Positions 34,516-43,107 of a stretch of DNA of 64,000 nt are shown one piece after another. The translations under genes were made by a program, and so were the position numbers. The stretch covers positions 18,588 through 82,587 of the forward strand of contig JAEZZG010000003.1 of assembly GCA_023442485.1 (NCBI GenBank), in the 5' to 3' direction. Below the pieces are notes generated by a model. It saw only the letters and a program-made list of their open reading frames with translations, was not told where the DNA came from and did no database searches. Numbering within the stretch: the stretch's first letter is position 1; every line of letters begins with the position of its first letter. Source of the stretch: Actinomycetes bacterium (GTDB taxonomy: Bacteria; Actinomycetota; Actinomycetes; Propionibacteriales; Propionibacteriaceae).

Positions 34516-35766
34516 GTGCGTCGTTTCGGTTCCATGCCAACCCAAGTGTGGGTGTTTTCCGTCATTGCCTTCATCGTCATGGTGGGTTTCGGTGTGGTCA
34601 TCCCGGTGTTGCCTCTCTTCGCGAGGAGCTTCGGAGTATCTCAATTTGCCGTAGGCGCGGTGGTTTCCCTCTTCGCGCTGATGCGTCTGCTCTTTGCACC
34701 TGCAGTTCCCTTGATCGGCAGGAAAGTGTCCTACTCGACCACCTTGTCCGCCGGCATCTTCATCGTTGCTGCCTCCTCGGCTGCCTGCGGAGCCGCAAAT
34801 CACTACTGGCAGGTTCTCCTGATGCGCGGTCTCGGCGGGATCGGATCAGCGATGTTCTCCGTATCGGCCATGACGATCCTGATCGCCACTGTTGACGCGT
34901 CTCGCCTGGGAAGGGCTTCGGCGCTTTTCTCGGGCGGCTACCTCCTTGGCGGGATGACTGGACCTGCCATTGGCGGCATCTTCTCGCGAGTCAGCCTCGC
35001 TGCCCCATTCTTCTTCTATGCCGCGACCCTCGTCGGGGCTGGCCTAGTCGCGGTCTTCTTCATCAAGGAACCAATATCCCTGACCAGAATCCGCCAGACG
35101 AAACTCACCGAAGGCCCCACCGAAACCACCTCTGACGGCCGCGACGACACCACCTCTGACGGCCCCACTCCCATCACCGTCCCACTAACCCAAGCGATCA
35201 AGGACAGGCGCTACCAGTCCGCCTGCTACACCAACTTCGCTAGCGGATGGCAATCCCAGGGCGTGAGATCACTCCTCGTCCCCACCTACGTCACTGCTGT
35301 CCTCGGGCTCGAACCAGAGTTCACCGGTTATGCCATAGCGATAGCTGCTGTGGTTCAGGGATTGGTGATGTTGCCGGTCGGCACTGCGGTGGATCGAATC
35401 GGGCGCAAACCGATGATGATTCTTGGCGCAGCCATCACCGCCACCGCATCGGCTGTCACTCCGTGGGCACCATCTTTCACCGTCTTGACCATTTTGCTGT
35501 GCATCTACGGAGTCGGCGCCACCATGCAGTCCACAGCACCTTCGGCCCTCGTCGGTGACGTCGTCGGCCACGGTGGCGGACAGGCGGTATCAGTCTTCCA
35601 ACAAAGCGGCGACGTCGGGGCAATCATCGGACCGCTCGTCGCCGGATGGATGGCTGACCGCTTTTCACTTCAGATGCCCTTCGTTTTCGGTAGTCTCTTG
35701 ATGGCCGGGGCGATCGTCTTGTCCGTGACGATGCCGCGTCGCGAATCGAAAAGACCAGCCGAATGA
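34516..35766 (+). CDS. MFS transporter (DHA1-like exporter)
   Basis: The 416-residue protein has twelve predicted helices. The N-half has FGVVIPVLPLFARSFGVS, a degenerate loop 2-3 motif A, and GGIGSAMFSVSAMTILIATV; motif C-like GGYLLGGMTGPAIGGIFS lies in helix 5, which is typical of drug:proton antiporters. The second half repeats the motif A region as GTAVDRIGRKPMMILGA. A 35-residue polar central loop contains a repeated TTSDGRDDTTSDGP. The start is GTG 34516 with AGGTAGC upstream; ATG 34534 is possible. The substrate is unknown. It is divergent from the DUF4097-like gene. Confidence 0.85.
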   Translation: MRRFGSMPTQVWVFSVIAFIVMVGFGVVIPVLPLFARSFGVSQFAVGAVVSLFALMRLLFAPAVPLIGRKVSYSTTLSAGIFIVAASSAACGAANHYWQVLLMRGLGGIGSAMFSVSAMTILIATVDASRLGRASALFSGGYLLGGMTGPAIGGIFSRVSLAAPFFFYAATLVGAGLVAVFFIKEPISLTRIRQTKLTEGPTETTSDGRDDTTSDGPTPITVPLTQAIKDRRYQSACYTNFASGWQSQGVRSLLVPTYVTAVLGLEPEFTGYAIAIAAVVQGLVMLPVGTAVDRIGRKPMMILGAAITATASAVTPWAPSFTVLTILLCIYGVGATMQSTAPSALVGDVVGHGGGQAVSVFQQSGDVGAIIGPLVAGWMADRFSLQMPFVFGSLLMAGAIVLSVTMPRRESKRPAE

Positions 35767-35944
35767 TCGCCGACAACAACCCCCGACCACAGTGCAACGA
35801 CTTTGCGACAAATATGCAACACAACACGGGCGATCGGGCAGAGCCGGCGGCGACCGAGAATCCGGATAGACGGCTAGCGGCCCCGTCTAGTCAGACGATG
35901 AAACCGGCTCCGCATAGACGAAATTAGACAGCTAAGAGGAGACC

Positions 35945-36619
35945 ATGTCCGCTCTAGAGCAGATCATTGACCCCGGCTGGGCAAAAGCCCTCTCCCCGGT
36001 CGCGGACACCTTGGAGAGGGTTAGGCAGTTCTTGAGGGCGGAGTTAGCTGCGGGACGAACCTTCTTACCGATGGGAGATGCGTTGTTGCGGGCCTTCACC
36101 TTGCCCTTTGACCAGGTGAAGGTGTTGATCGTCGGTCAAGACCCCTACCCCAATCCTTCCCACCCGGTAGGGCTGGCTTTCTCGGTCAACCGGGACGTGC
36201 GCCCCTTGCCGGGTTCGCTACGCAACATCTACGCCGAGCTCTACGATGATCTAGGGATCACCCCTGCTCAACACGGCGACTTGTCAAGTTGGTTCAGCCA
36301 AGGGGTGCTTCTGCTCAACAGGGTGTTGACCGTCGCGCCAGGTAAGCCGGGGTCCCATCGAGGTGTCGGATGGGAAGAGGTGACGGCCTGCGCTATTGAG
36401 GCTCTGGGCCGTCGGTCTCAACCACTGGTAGCCCTGCTCTGGGGTCGAGACGCCCGTCAGGCACGCTCTCTATTGCCGGCGTCGGTGCCGGTGATTGAGT
36501 CAGCTCACCCCTCCCCCTTGTCTGCCCGGCACGGCTTCTTCGGGTCGAGGCCGTTTTCGCGCACCAATGAGCTCCTGGTTCAGGCGGGGGCAGATCCGAT
36601 TGATTGGACGGTGAGGTAG
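35945..36619 (+). CDS. ung: Uracil-DNA glycosylase (family 1)
   Basis: The 224-residue enzyme removes uracil from DNA. The water-activating motif GQDPYP is at 64-69, followed by [12 protein letters not shown]; the region [17 protein letters not shown] and the DNA-intercalating loop [18 protein letters not shown] with the catalytic histidine are intact. The length is standard. AGAGGAGACC precedes ATG 35945, a strong ribosome site. It stands alone between an MFS gene and a region holding a small acidic gene. Confidence 0.95.
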   Translation: MSALEQIIDPGWAKALSPVADTLERVRQFLRAELAAGRTFLPMGDALLRAFTLPFDQVKVLIVGQDPYPNPSHPVGLAFSVNRDVRPLPGSLRNIYAELYDDLGITPAQHGDLSSWFSQGVLLLNRVLTVAPGKPGSHRGVGWEEVTACAIEALGRRSQPLVALLWGRDARQARSLLPASVPVIESAHPSPLSARHGFFGSRPFSRTNELLVQAGADPIDWTVR

Positions 36620-36739
36620 CCGGTCGGCGGCTTCGACGCGCCATGAGTCGGTGAACGCGATCAGCCTTGTTTCACCGCTTAAAACGATTGGAGCGCGCGA
36701 GCCTCGACTCACACGCTCCACAATCGTGAGGTGAGAGAA

Positions 36740-36886
36740 CTACTCATTCATTCCCGGACGGTGGATCTCTTCTTCGTCGCGCATCGGGATTTGCTCTTCA
36801 CCTTTGAGGTTATCTCCGCGCATCGCGATGTCGTCTTCGGCGACTTCGTCACCATCGCGCATGGGGACCTTGGGATCATCAACCAT
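36740..36886 (-). CDS. 48-residue acidic microprotein with three 13-residue repeats
   Basis: This small gene has a good ribosome site (AAAGGAA six bases before ATG 36886) and encodes a very acidic, soluble 48-residue peptide. It consists of three imperfect 13-residue repeats: VPMRDGDEVAEDD, IAMRGDNLKGEEQ and IPMRDEEEIHRPG. Each starts with (V/I)-x-Met-Arg. No known family is recognised. It lies between ung (convergent, 120 bases) and the ion-channel gene (same strand, downstream of it). The repeat periodicity and codon use argue that it is translated. Confidence 0.6.
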   Translation of the reverse strand: MVDDPKVPMRDGDEVAEDDIAMRGDNLKGEEQIPMRDEEEIHRPGMNE

Positions 36887-37070
36887 AGCGGTTCCTTTCA
36901 TCAAACTAAATGCGAAAGTCAGGCGCCCAGACACACAACTTTCGGTCTGATTCCATCTTGTCAGATTTATAAGAAACAAATAATCCAAGACCACAAAAGA
37001 GTGCGAAATGTTGTCTCTTCTAGGGTGGTTAGTGCCCCGATTCGGGTTGACCGGCTTCGGACACGGACAA

Positions 37071-39287
37071 CTAAATGCCTGTTCCAGGCGAATCGGATTG
37101 AGGGCTTGGGGTCGATCCGTCATCACCTGATATCCCTGACGAATCGGCCTCGGCGGGGCTGATCTGAACCATCGATGCTGCATTTGGGGTAGCCGCTGGG
37201 GTAACCGCCAGGTCTGAATCGTCGCCGTCACTGACCCCGTCTGGGGTGGTCTCGCCGGGCACGGCAGTCAGGGTCGGGTACGCGTCATCATCGACATCTT
37301 CGACCATCACCACCGGGATGATCTCGGCGGGATCGGCTTCGGGATCAAATGGCTCCCATTCCACCCCGCCGACGGTGGCATCAACCTCCAGCGGTTCTTC
37401 GACGGCGTCAACACCGGCTTCTTCGTCCTCAGGATCGGACAAGGGACGCCACTCAATCTCTGGCTCTTCCTCGACTTCGGCGACGTCGAAGGTGGTGTCG
37501 TTGCTGTCGTCGACAAAGTCGTACGGCCTGCCCAAGAAGTCCGGTTGCGGCAGTTCCGGGTCCATTTGCGGGATGGAGCGGACGAACTGACGCCACACCC
37601 AACCTGCCGAGACATCCTTGCCTGACACCAGGTAGGAGAAAGTGTTGAGGTTCTGCACATTGGCCTTGACTTGGTTCATCTCCACGACGGTGGACGCCAG
37701 CAGCAGATGGTCACCGACGCGAATCTCCATTGAGTCTGGGGGTAGCTCGATCGTGTCGCGGCCGCGCACCAGCATCAGGACCTTGATCGGCAAGCGGTGG
37801 TTACGGTCGGCGGCGTCACGCATCAGATCACCGACGCGAATCGCCATCCCTGTTTGCATCCTGCGACACACCGGCGCCGAGGACGCGAGGTTGATGTTGA
37901 GCGACCAGATCTCGGGGATTCTGCCACGGGTGATCATCTCAATGTCGTTGAGCAGTGCCGCACACCACTGCTCGGAATGATCCGAGATGGAGCGCAGGAA
38001 TCGAAGCACCAACGGGGTGGTGATCAAGACCAGGAACTCGCGGGCAACAATCTTGGACGGCACCATCGCCAGGTCCCCTTCAAACGAGTCGAAGAGGAGA
38101 TCGTTACCTGCCTGGTTTTGGCGAGTGACGATGAAAATATCGGGTTTGAGATCGCGGGCCGTGACCGCGATAGCCAAGTTCTTCAAGTCCGAGGCGTTAC
38201 CGGCTACGATTCCAGCCGCTCGCTCAATACCGGCAGAACGCAACGAATCCGGGTCAGTGCCGGACCCTTCAACATCCACCGCCTCGGCACCCCAGTGCAG
38301 GTTGTCAATGACCGAAACCGACATGCCTGAGCGGTGCAGACGGTCCACGATGGCCTTGCCGAAGCGTCCATAGCCGCACACCAGCCAGCGTCCGCGTGGA
38401 GGACGCTGTGGCTCTGGCATCGGCTCTCCCGGCAAACCGGTCAGGGTTGCGCGCAGACGATACGCCTCAGGTGTGGCGATGGCTTCATCGAGATATTCAG
38501 CAAAGCGCTGGAACGGGTTGATCACCGCATCCCCGCCGAAAGAGGTGGAGCGGACGTCGTTCTCGTCACTGTCCCGCACCCGCGAGAGCACGGGGCATGA
38601 CGGATTCAACAGACGCACCGCCACCGCGATCGCCCGGTTGGTCTCGTCCCGCTCAGCCAAAGCCATGACGCCGCGACAATTGGGTTTCATCAAACCCGCA
38701 TTGACTAGGACCGAAGCCTGCGCCGCGTCGGCAATCGTCATCGGTGGATCGTGGTGGAATTCCTCAATGCCGAGTTCTTCGAGCCTGGATTCATCTTGTT
38801 CGATGACGACGAAACGATAGTTGAGCCGGTCGAGACCGCGACACACCAAGATGCCGGTCTCCCCGCAGCCACAAATGATGTAGAAGGGTTCACGCATCGA
38901 CCGGACCTTGGACGCGAACCGGGAGGCGTGCATGACATTCTGGAAGCGGCTGTCCTGGAGCAAGGAGATGATGCTCAACATGGCGTAGGTCCAGCCCATC
39001 ACGCCCAGATAGATTGAGAGCGTCAGCCACAGCCGTTGAGCCGCTGAATAGGGCACCGGCAGTTCACCAAGACCGATCGTGGTTCCGACGTAGCTCATCA
39101 CATAGAAGGACTCGAATAGGGTCAGCCCCTCAGTTGGGTTGCCCTCGGCGTCAACCCCGGGGACGAGCGACATTCCGATCACACAGATGGTGTAGATCCC
39201 GATCAGGGCGATCAGGGGCACCCTCAGTCTGCGCAGAATGAGGTAGAAGACGTTGGACATTGGCGTCCGTTGATGGGTGGTGGCCAC
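37071..39287 (-). CDS. Two-RCK ion channel with atypical selectivity filter
   Basis: This 738-residue protein has the two-helix pore fold: helix 1 (about 23-43), pore loop with SYVGTTIGLGELP (67-77), helix 2 (about 86-110). Two Rossmann/TrkA-N domains follow, with GCGETG at 140-145 and GYGRFG at 305-310, then a TrkA-C-like region (about 475-560) and an acidic, Pro/Ser-rich tail of about 150 residues. The filter reads TTIGLGE instead of the K+ channel consensus TVGYGD, so ion selectivity is uncertain. The layout resembles the Castor/Pollux and SthK-like double-RCK channels. ATG 39260 is another possible start. The gene upstream, a small DUF6394-like membrane protein, may be its partner. Confidence 0.82.
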   Translation of the reverse strand: MATTHQRTPMSNVFYLILRRLRVPLIALIGIYTICVIGMSLVPGVDAEGNPTEGLTLFESFYVMSYVGTTIGLGELPVPYSAAQRLWLTLSIYLGVMGWTYAMLSIISLLQDSRFQNVMHASRFASKVRSMREPFYIICGCGETGILVCRGLDRLNYRFVVIEQDESRLEELGIEEFHHDPPMTIADAAQASVLVNAGLMKPNCRGVMALAERDETNRAIAVAVRLLNPSCPVLSRVRDSDENDVRSTSFGGDAVINPFQRFAEYLDEAIATPEAYRLRATLTGLPGEPMPEPQRPPRGRWLVCGYGRFGKAIVDRLHRSGMSVSVIDNLHWGAEAVDVEGSGTDPDSLRSAGIERAAGIVAGNASDLKNLAIAVTARDLKPDIFIVTRQNQAGNDLLFDSFEGDLAMVPSKIVAREFLVLITTPLVLRFLRSISDHSEQWCAALLNDIEMITRGRIPEIWSLNINLASSAPVCRRMQTGMAIRVGDLMRDAADRNHRLPIKVLMLVRGRDTIELPPDSMEIRVGDHLLLASTVVEMNQVKANVQNLNTFSYLVSGKDVSAGWVWRQFVRSIPQMDPELPQPDFLGRPYDFVDDSNDTTFDVAEVEEEPEIEWRPLSDPEDEEAGVDAVEEPLEVDATVGGVEWEPFDPEADPAEIIPVVMVEDVDDDAYPTLTAVPGETTPDGVSDGDDSDLAVTPAATPNAASMVQISPAEADSSGISGDDGSTPSPQSDSPGTGI

Positions 39288-39325
39288 GGTAGTCTCTGAT
39301 GAGGTTGAGCCCGAGACGGTGCGAG

Positions 39326-39709
39326 CTAGCGGTGGTTACCGAGGATTTCGCCGACCATCAACACCACGGAGACGATGTTGGCGAGGAAGGCTCCGAAGGC
39401 CATCGACACGACGGTCGACATGGACGAGGCCGTAACCCCGGTGACTGAGACTTGGCTGGCCCATGTCCAGATCACGGCGGCGGCAATGAGTTGGAGGTCG
39501 GCCACCAGCGAGGTGGATAGGTGGACGGCTCCGAGTTGGGTGCGGTCGCCGAATTTGAGGACCGTGGCGATGAGGGAGGCCACGACGGCGGCAGCGAGTT
39601 CGTAGACGTTGTGGAGTAGCGGGTTGGACATGTCGCCGATGATGAAACCCGCGTTCAAGGCAGCAGCGAGGGTGATGAAGAACCCAAAAACCACTTTCTC
39701 GAAGTTCAT
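39326..39709 (-). CDS. Small membrane protein, DUF6394-like
   Basis: The 127-residue protein has four hydrophobic helices: residues about 7-25, 37-51, 66-86 and 97-121. Between them lies ATVLKFGDRTQLGAVHL. The pattern MNFEKVVFGFFITLAAALN...VADLQLIAAAV resembles a family I recall as DUF6394, found next to K+ channel genes in other bacteria; this is from memory and not verified. It lies 38 bases upstream of the double-RCK channel gene on the same strand. GGAGAGG precedes the ATG. A role with the channel is an inference. Confidence 0.65.
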   Translation of the reverse strand: MNFEKVVFGFFITLAAALNAGFIIGDMSNPLLHNVYELAAAVVASLIATVLKFGDRTQLGAVHLSTSLVADLQLIAAAVIWTWASQVSVTGVTASSMSTVVSMAFGAFLANIVSVVLMVGEILGNHR

Positions 39710-39800
39710 TACCTCTCCTTAGTAGTCCGGTAGCGCAACCCGGTCAAACTTGACTCACTCTATTCCGGTTAGCCTGGTTTGGCGAGGTCGTATCGAAAAC

Positions 39801-40388
39801 TTATTCGGTGATTTCGGTAGTCCGAGATACGGCGGCGGTGTCGCCGTCGCTGACGACGTCAACAGCGTCCGGGCCAACCGCGTCCGGGTCGGCACCGTCC
39901 CAGGCACCTGGGTTGGCGGTGTGCTGGGCAGATTCATCGCGTCCGCGTTGAGCCGAACTATCGCGGGCAGGCTGATCTGCAACCGGGTTGGTGGCAGGCC
40001 TCCTTCCGAACAGACGTGCGAAGAACCCGGGGTTTTCGCGTCGCCACGCCTCCTTCTTCATCTGCTGGGCAATCCGCATCGCGGACTCAGATTCGCGCTG
40101 ACGGGCTTGAGCTAGCTCTCGAGCTTCGGCCTCGATCCGCCTCTCGGTGAAGGAACGCATCGGCATGACTGCGGCGATCCCAAGCAGGAAGAAACCGACA
40201 GCTATGACTGCCGCCATGATCAGGACGGAACGGGTCGGATCGGCAGGGGCATTTGATGAATATGATCTGACGGTTGCCATCACCCGTCCCAGTGCAAGCC
40301 AGTTGCGATACAGCATCACGGCACCGATGAGAGCGACGATGGCGCCACACGCGGCCACCACGATCTTGAGTTGCTTCATGGGCCACAC
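39801..40388 (-). CDS. Two-helix membrane protein of unknown function
   Basis: This 195-residue protein has hydrophobic helices at about residues 8-26 and 53-75. A charged helical stretch (about 78-115, SFTERRIEAEAREL...) follows and then an Asp/Ala/Gly-rich disordered tail. No family is recognised. The start could be ATG 40388 or the ATG three codons later (MKQLKIVV). It is on the same strand as the channel genes, 91 bases upstream of the DUF6394-like gene. Confidence 0.6.
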   Translation of the reverse strand: MWPMKQLKIVVAACGAIVALIGAVMLYRNWLALGRVMATVRSYSSNAPADPTRSVLIMAAVIAVGFFLLGIAAVMPMRSFTERRIEAEARELAQARQRESESAMRIAQQMKKEAWRRENPGFFARLFGRRPATNPVADQPARDSSAQRGRDESAQHTANPGAWDGADPDAVGPDAVDVVSDGDTAAVSRTTEITE

Positions 40389-40509
40389 TCTACGTTAGGA
40401 GGGACCCTGAGGGCACCACGGAGCGATGGCGACGCGCGAAACAGTCATCGCGTCCTAAACCGCGTGTTGGCCGGGGTGGACCGGCCAACACAGTTTCGAC
40501 GTAGGGGTA

Positions 40510-40929
40510 CTAACCGCGAGCGGCCAGTTCTGCGATCGTCCGCAGAGCCTTCTTCCAGTGGCTCAACACGGTGTCGTAGTCGGCTTCTTCCCACAGATCA
40601 GAGTGGGTCAGGTTGATCCGGGTACCGCCGTCTTCGGGAGACAACTCCAAGTTGACCATGGATGCCTTGTCGGTTGCCCGCTCGGAACGCCAACTAAATC
40701 GAATCTGTTCGAGGGGGTGGAAGCTGCGAGTCACACCGTTGTGCCCATCGTTAGACCGCCATGCGGAGCCTTTGGCACCCAGACGTCCACCTTCTCCAAG
40801 AAGGGCTTCGGCGCCCTCATCGGTCATCAGGACGGACCATACATCTTTGACGGGCTGGGGGAGAACCTGCGCTACCACGACTGTGGCTTTGATTTCGCCA
40901 GTTGCCTCGCTCTTGAGCTGATCAGACAT
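40510..40929 (-). CDS. SRPBCC / AHSA1-like START-fold protein
   Basis: The 139-residue protein has a helix-grip fold signature of the SRPBCC superfamily: LPQPVKDVWSVLMTDEGAEALLGEG near the start, IRFSWRSER in the middle, and GGTRINLTHSDLWEEADYD...HWKKALRTIAEL at the C-terminus. It resembles activator-of-Hsp90-ATPase homologues. Ligand or partner is unknown. It stands alone; a palindrome lies 11 bases upstream of the ATG. The divergent neighbour is a lipoprotein gene. Confidence 0.8.
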   Translation of the reverse strand: MSDQLKSEATGEIKATVVVAQVLPQPVKDVWSVLMTDEGAEALLGEGGRLGAKGSAWRSNDGHNGVTRSFHPLEQIRFSWRSERATDKASMVNLELSPEDGGTRINLTHSDLWEEADYDTVLSHWKKALRTIAELAARG

Positions 40930-41289
40930 GAGAAACCTCGTTTCATCGTTGAAACATCACTTGTCATATTGATCTGAAGAGCCCGGCCCACCGAGGAGGA
41001 TCAGCAGAGACTCTCCATCAACACTTGAGTGCAATGTCTTCGTGTCTTCCGTTTTGGAAGTACCCCTACCCTAGCCGCTTATGAAAACTCGCGGCCAGGT
41101 TTTACCCAACTTCGCCCGGACTTCTCCCCCTATTCGTCATCCTCCGTCATACCGTCGTCGTCATCTGAACCGACGCTGGTCTCAGCTATCGCGGGTCAGC
41201 CGCTGCGGCTGGGAGTTTTCCCCTATTCTGAGAAAAGTAGTTCGGACGCGATCGCGTACCCGCTCCGATGGCAGATGAAGGATATAGTC
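40930..41289. other. 360-base divergent intergenic region
   Basis: It holds GTTTCA-TCGT-TGAAAC (40940-40955), a perfect 6-base-arm inverted repeat just upstream of the SRPBCC gene and a possible operator. I see no gene in the rest. It must also contain the lipoprotein promoter. An open frame from 41029 runs into the lipoprotein gene, but it lacks a ribosome site and its sequence is not protein-like. Confidence 0.4.
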
Positions 41290-42270
41290 ATGGCTCGATT
41301 CAGCGGTAGGCCACTGCTGGTGACGGCAAGCGCATTGGCCCTAACCTTGACGGGGTGCTCCCCCGTCAACCCTGACGGTTCCCCGTCCGGGAATGTCTCC
41401 GAATCCGTAGCTATCGCCACGCCAACCCCGTCACATATCTCCGCGTCTGAAACACCTGCCCCCATCTCCCTCCTGACCCCAGGAGTGGCCCGCCAAGCCG
41501 TCAACGAGCTGAGCGATTATTCCGCCCGGTACCCCGTCATCAAACTTGACCTCACCGCCGAGGCCGCCCGGATGACAGTCCTGGTGGATCAACGCCCGGT
41601 GGAATACTCGTGGATCAACGGGCAGATTTCTCAAACTAGAACATCGATGGAGTACTTCGGCCAAGCCTCCTTCAACCCGGCGGATTTTGCCTTCGACGGC
41701 CTAGAAGAGATCTTCTCCATCGCCGCCAGTATTTCTGGCTCCGACCATGCCCAGGAGCTGCAGATGGTGGAATATAACGAGAGCCAGATCTTGATGAGTG
41801 TGACCACCCAGCCGGAGACACGTCCAGTATTCTTCCGCCCCGATGGTTCACTGATTTCGACGCTGAACTTTGCCCAGGTGCCAGACCTCACCGAAGGCAT
41901 CAATGACGTGTGCGTGGAGCCATCCGAGGTCACCGAGATTGCCTATTCACCCAAGATCGGCCTCTGGGCTGACTACCCCCACCAGAACTCCACCACGGTC
42001 ACCAGGCGGACGCGTCCAGCGGATTTGCCGGTGTGGACTGCCCCACGCAAGGGCACAGACACAAGTCACACCTTCTCATGCAGACTCGTCCAGGCACGAG
42101 TGATTGCGGGGCTGGCCCGCTTCGTCGATGGTGTTGACCCCAACGCCGACAACCCCGACTTCTCCTTCCGAATCGCCTACTCCGCCGATTATGAAAAACC
42201 GGTGATTACCTATAACGCCAACGGCGAGACTGTCGTGGCTGACTTGGCTGGACGGCGACTCAACCGTTGA
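41290..42270 (+). CDS. Secreted lipoprotein of unknown function
   Basis: The 326-residue product starts with a lipoprotein signal: MARFSGRPLLVTASALALTLTGC, read as a basic start, a hydrophobic core and the lipobox LTGC with C23. A Pro/Ser/Thr linker follows to about residue 55, and then a globular domain with two cysteines far apart. No family is recognised. ATG 41290 is chosen because AAGGA lies seven bases upstream and it places the lipobox at the right distance; ATG 41275 is an alternative. It lies just before a Nudix gene on the same strand (52-base gap). Confidence 0.7.
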   Translation: MARFSGRPLLVTASALALTLTGCSPVNPDGSPSGNVSESVAIATPTPSHISASETPAPISLLTPGVARQAVNELSDYSARYPVIKLDLTAEAARMTVLVDQRPVEYSWINGQISQTRTSMEYFGQASFNPADFAFDGLEEIFSIAASISGSDHAQELQMVEYNESQILMSVTTQPETRPVFFRPDGSLISTLNFAQVPDLTEGINDVCVEPSEVTEIAYSPKIGLWADYPHQNSTTVTRRTRPADLPVWTAPRKGTDTSHTFSCRLVQARVIAGLARFVDGVDPNADNPDFSFRIAYSADYEKPVITYNANGETVVADLAGRRLNR

Positions 42271-42322
42271 CGCGCGGTGGCGTGATTCCTTGGAATGGCA
42301 ACCGAGATGACATACTGGTCCA

Positions 42323-43006
42323 GTGCGTGTCATTGGAGTTCTTCACCCTGGCGCGTCGCCGATCCTGGATCTGACCATCGGTCATGGGCAGAATCCGCAA
42401 CAGTTGATTTGGCGGCGCGGATATGTGGTGCGCTCTTGGCTATCTGCACTCATCGTCGATCGCGAAATCGTCATGACGGCGATCATCTCTCCGCGCACTC
42501 ACCGCTCCCGTCCCCCGCGCCTTAAGAAGCGCGACCGCAAACTCGTCATGGACGCAGAGGCACCGGTGTTGAATCAGCGCATCGCCGCCTATGCCGTGGT
42601 GCTGTCGAAACGCGGAGTTCTCGGAACGGAGTGTTCCGACAAGACCGCTGTACCCGGGCTGTGGCAGTTGCCCGGCGGCGGAGTCAACCCAGGCGAAACC
42701 CCTGCCCAGGCTGTTCTTCGCGAGATGGCTGAAGAGACCGGCCAGGAAATCAAGTTCGACCATCTCGTCGAGCTGCAATCGGATCGCTGGATAGGCCGTG
42801 CCCGCAATGGCCGCGTGGAAGACTTCCATGCCCTGCGAATCATCTACACCGCCACCTGCGCTAACCCGACCACGCCCACCGTCGTCGATATCGACGGGAC
42901 GACGTCGAGGGCGGCCTGGATTCCGATTCGACGCTGGCGGGCCCTGCCGTGGACGTCTGGAGCCCGCTCAGTCTTGGACAAATATCTCGACAAGATCAGG
43001 CTTTGA
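42323..43006 (+). CDS. Nudix hydrolase
   Basis: The C-terminal 145 residues form a Nudix domain: GGGVNPGETPAQAVLREMAEETGQE is spread as GGGVNPGE, REMAEET and GQE, matching the Gx5Ex7REUxEExGU pattern. The first 75 residues (VIGVLHPGASPILDLT...) are an N-terminal extension that I do not recognise. The substrate cannot be read. The start is GTG 42323 with no strong ribosome site. It converges on the BI-1 gene, and two hairpins lie between them. Confidence 0.8.
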   Translation: MRVIGVLHPGASPILDLTIGHGQNPQQLIWRRGYVVRSWLSALIVDREIVMTAIISPRTHRSRPPRLKKRDRKLVMDAEAPVLNQRIAAYAVVLSKRGVLGTECSDKTAVPGLWQLPGGGVNPGETPAQAVLREMAEETGQEIKFDHLVELQSDRWIGRARNGRVEDFHALRIIYTATCANPTTPTVVDIDGTTSRAAWIPIRRWRALPWTSGARSVLDKYLDKIRL

Positions 43007-43017
43007 TGACGCTAGGC

Positions 43018-43087
43018 CACCTGTACCCATCAGGTGATTGCCTATAAAAACGACGTGGTGTGCCCGCGACGAACACGAGCACACCAC
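43018..43087. terminator. Pair of hairpins between convergent genes
   Basis: CACCTG-TACCCAT-CAGGTG (43018-43036) is followed by a perfect 9-base stem GTGGTGTGC/GCACACCAC (43055-43063 with 43079-43087). They fill the gap between the Nudix gene and the BI-1 gene and can terminate transcription from both sides. An A-rich run (CTATAAAAAC) lies between them, which gives U's on the minus-strand RNA. Confidence 0.6.
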
Positions 43088-43107
43088 TGTATTTGCCGCC
43101 TCGCTTT

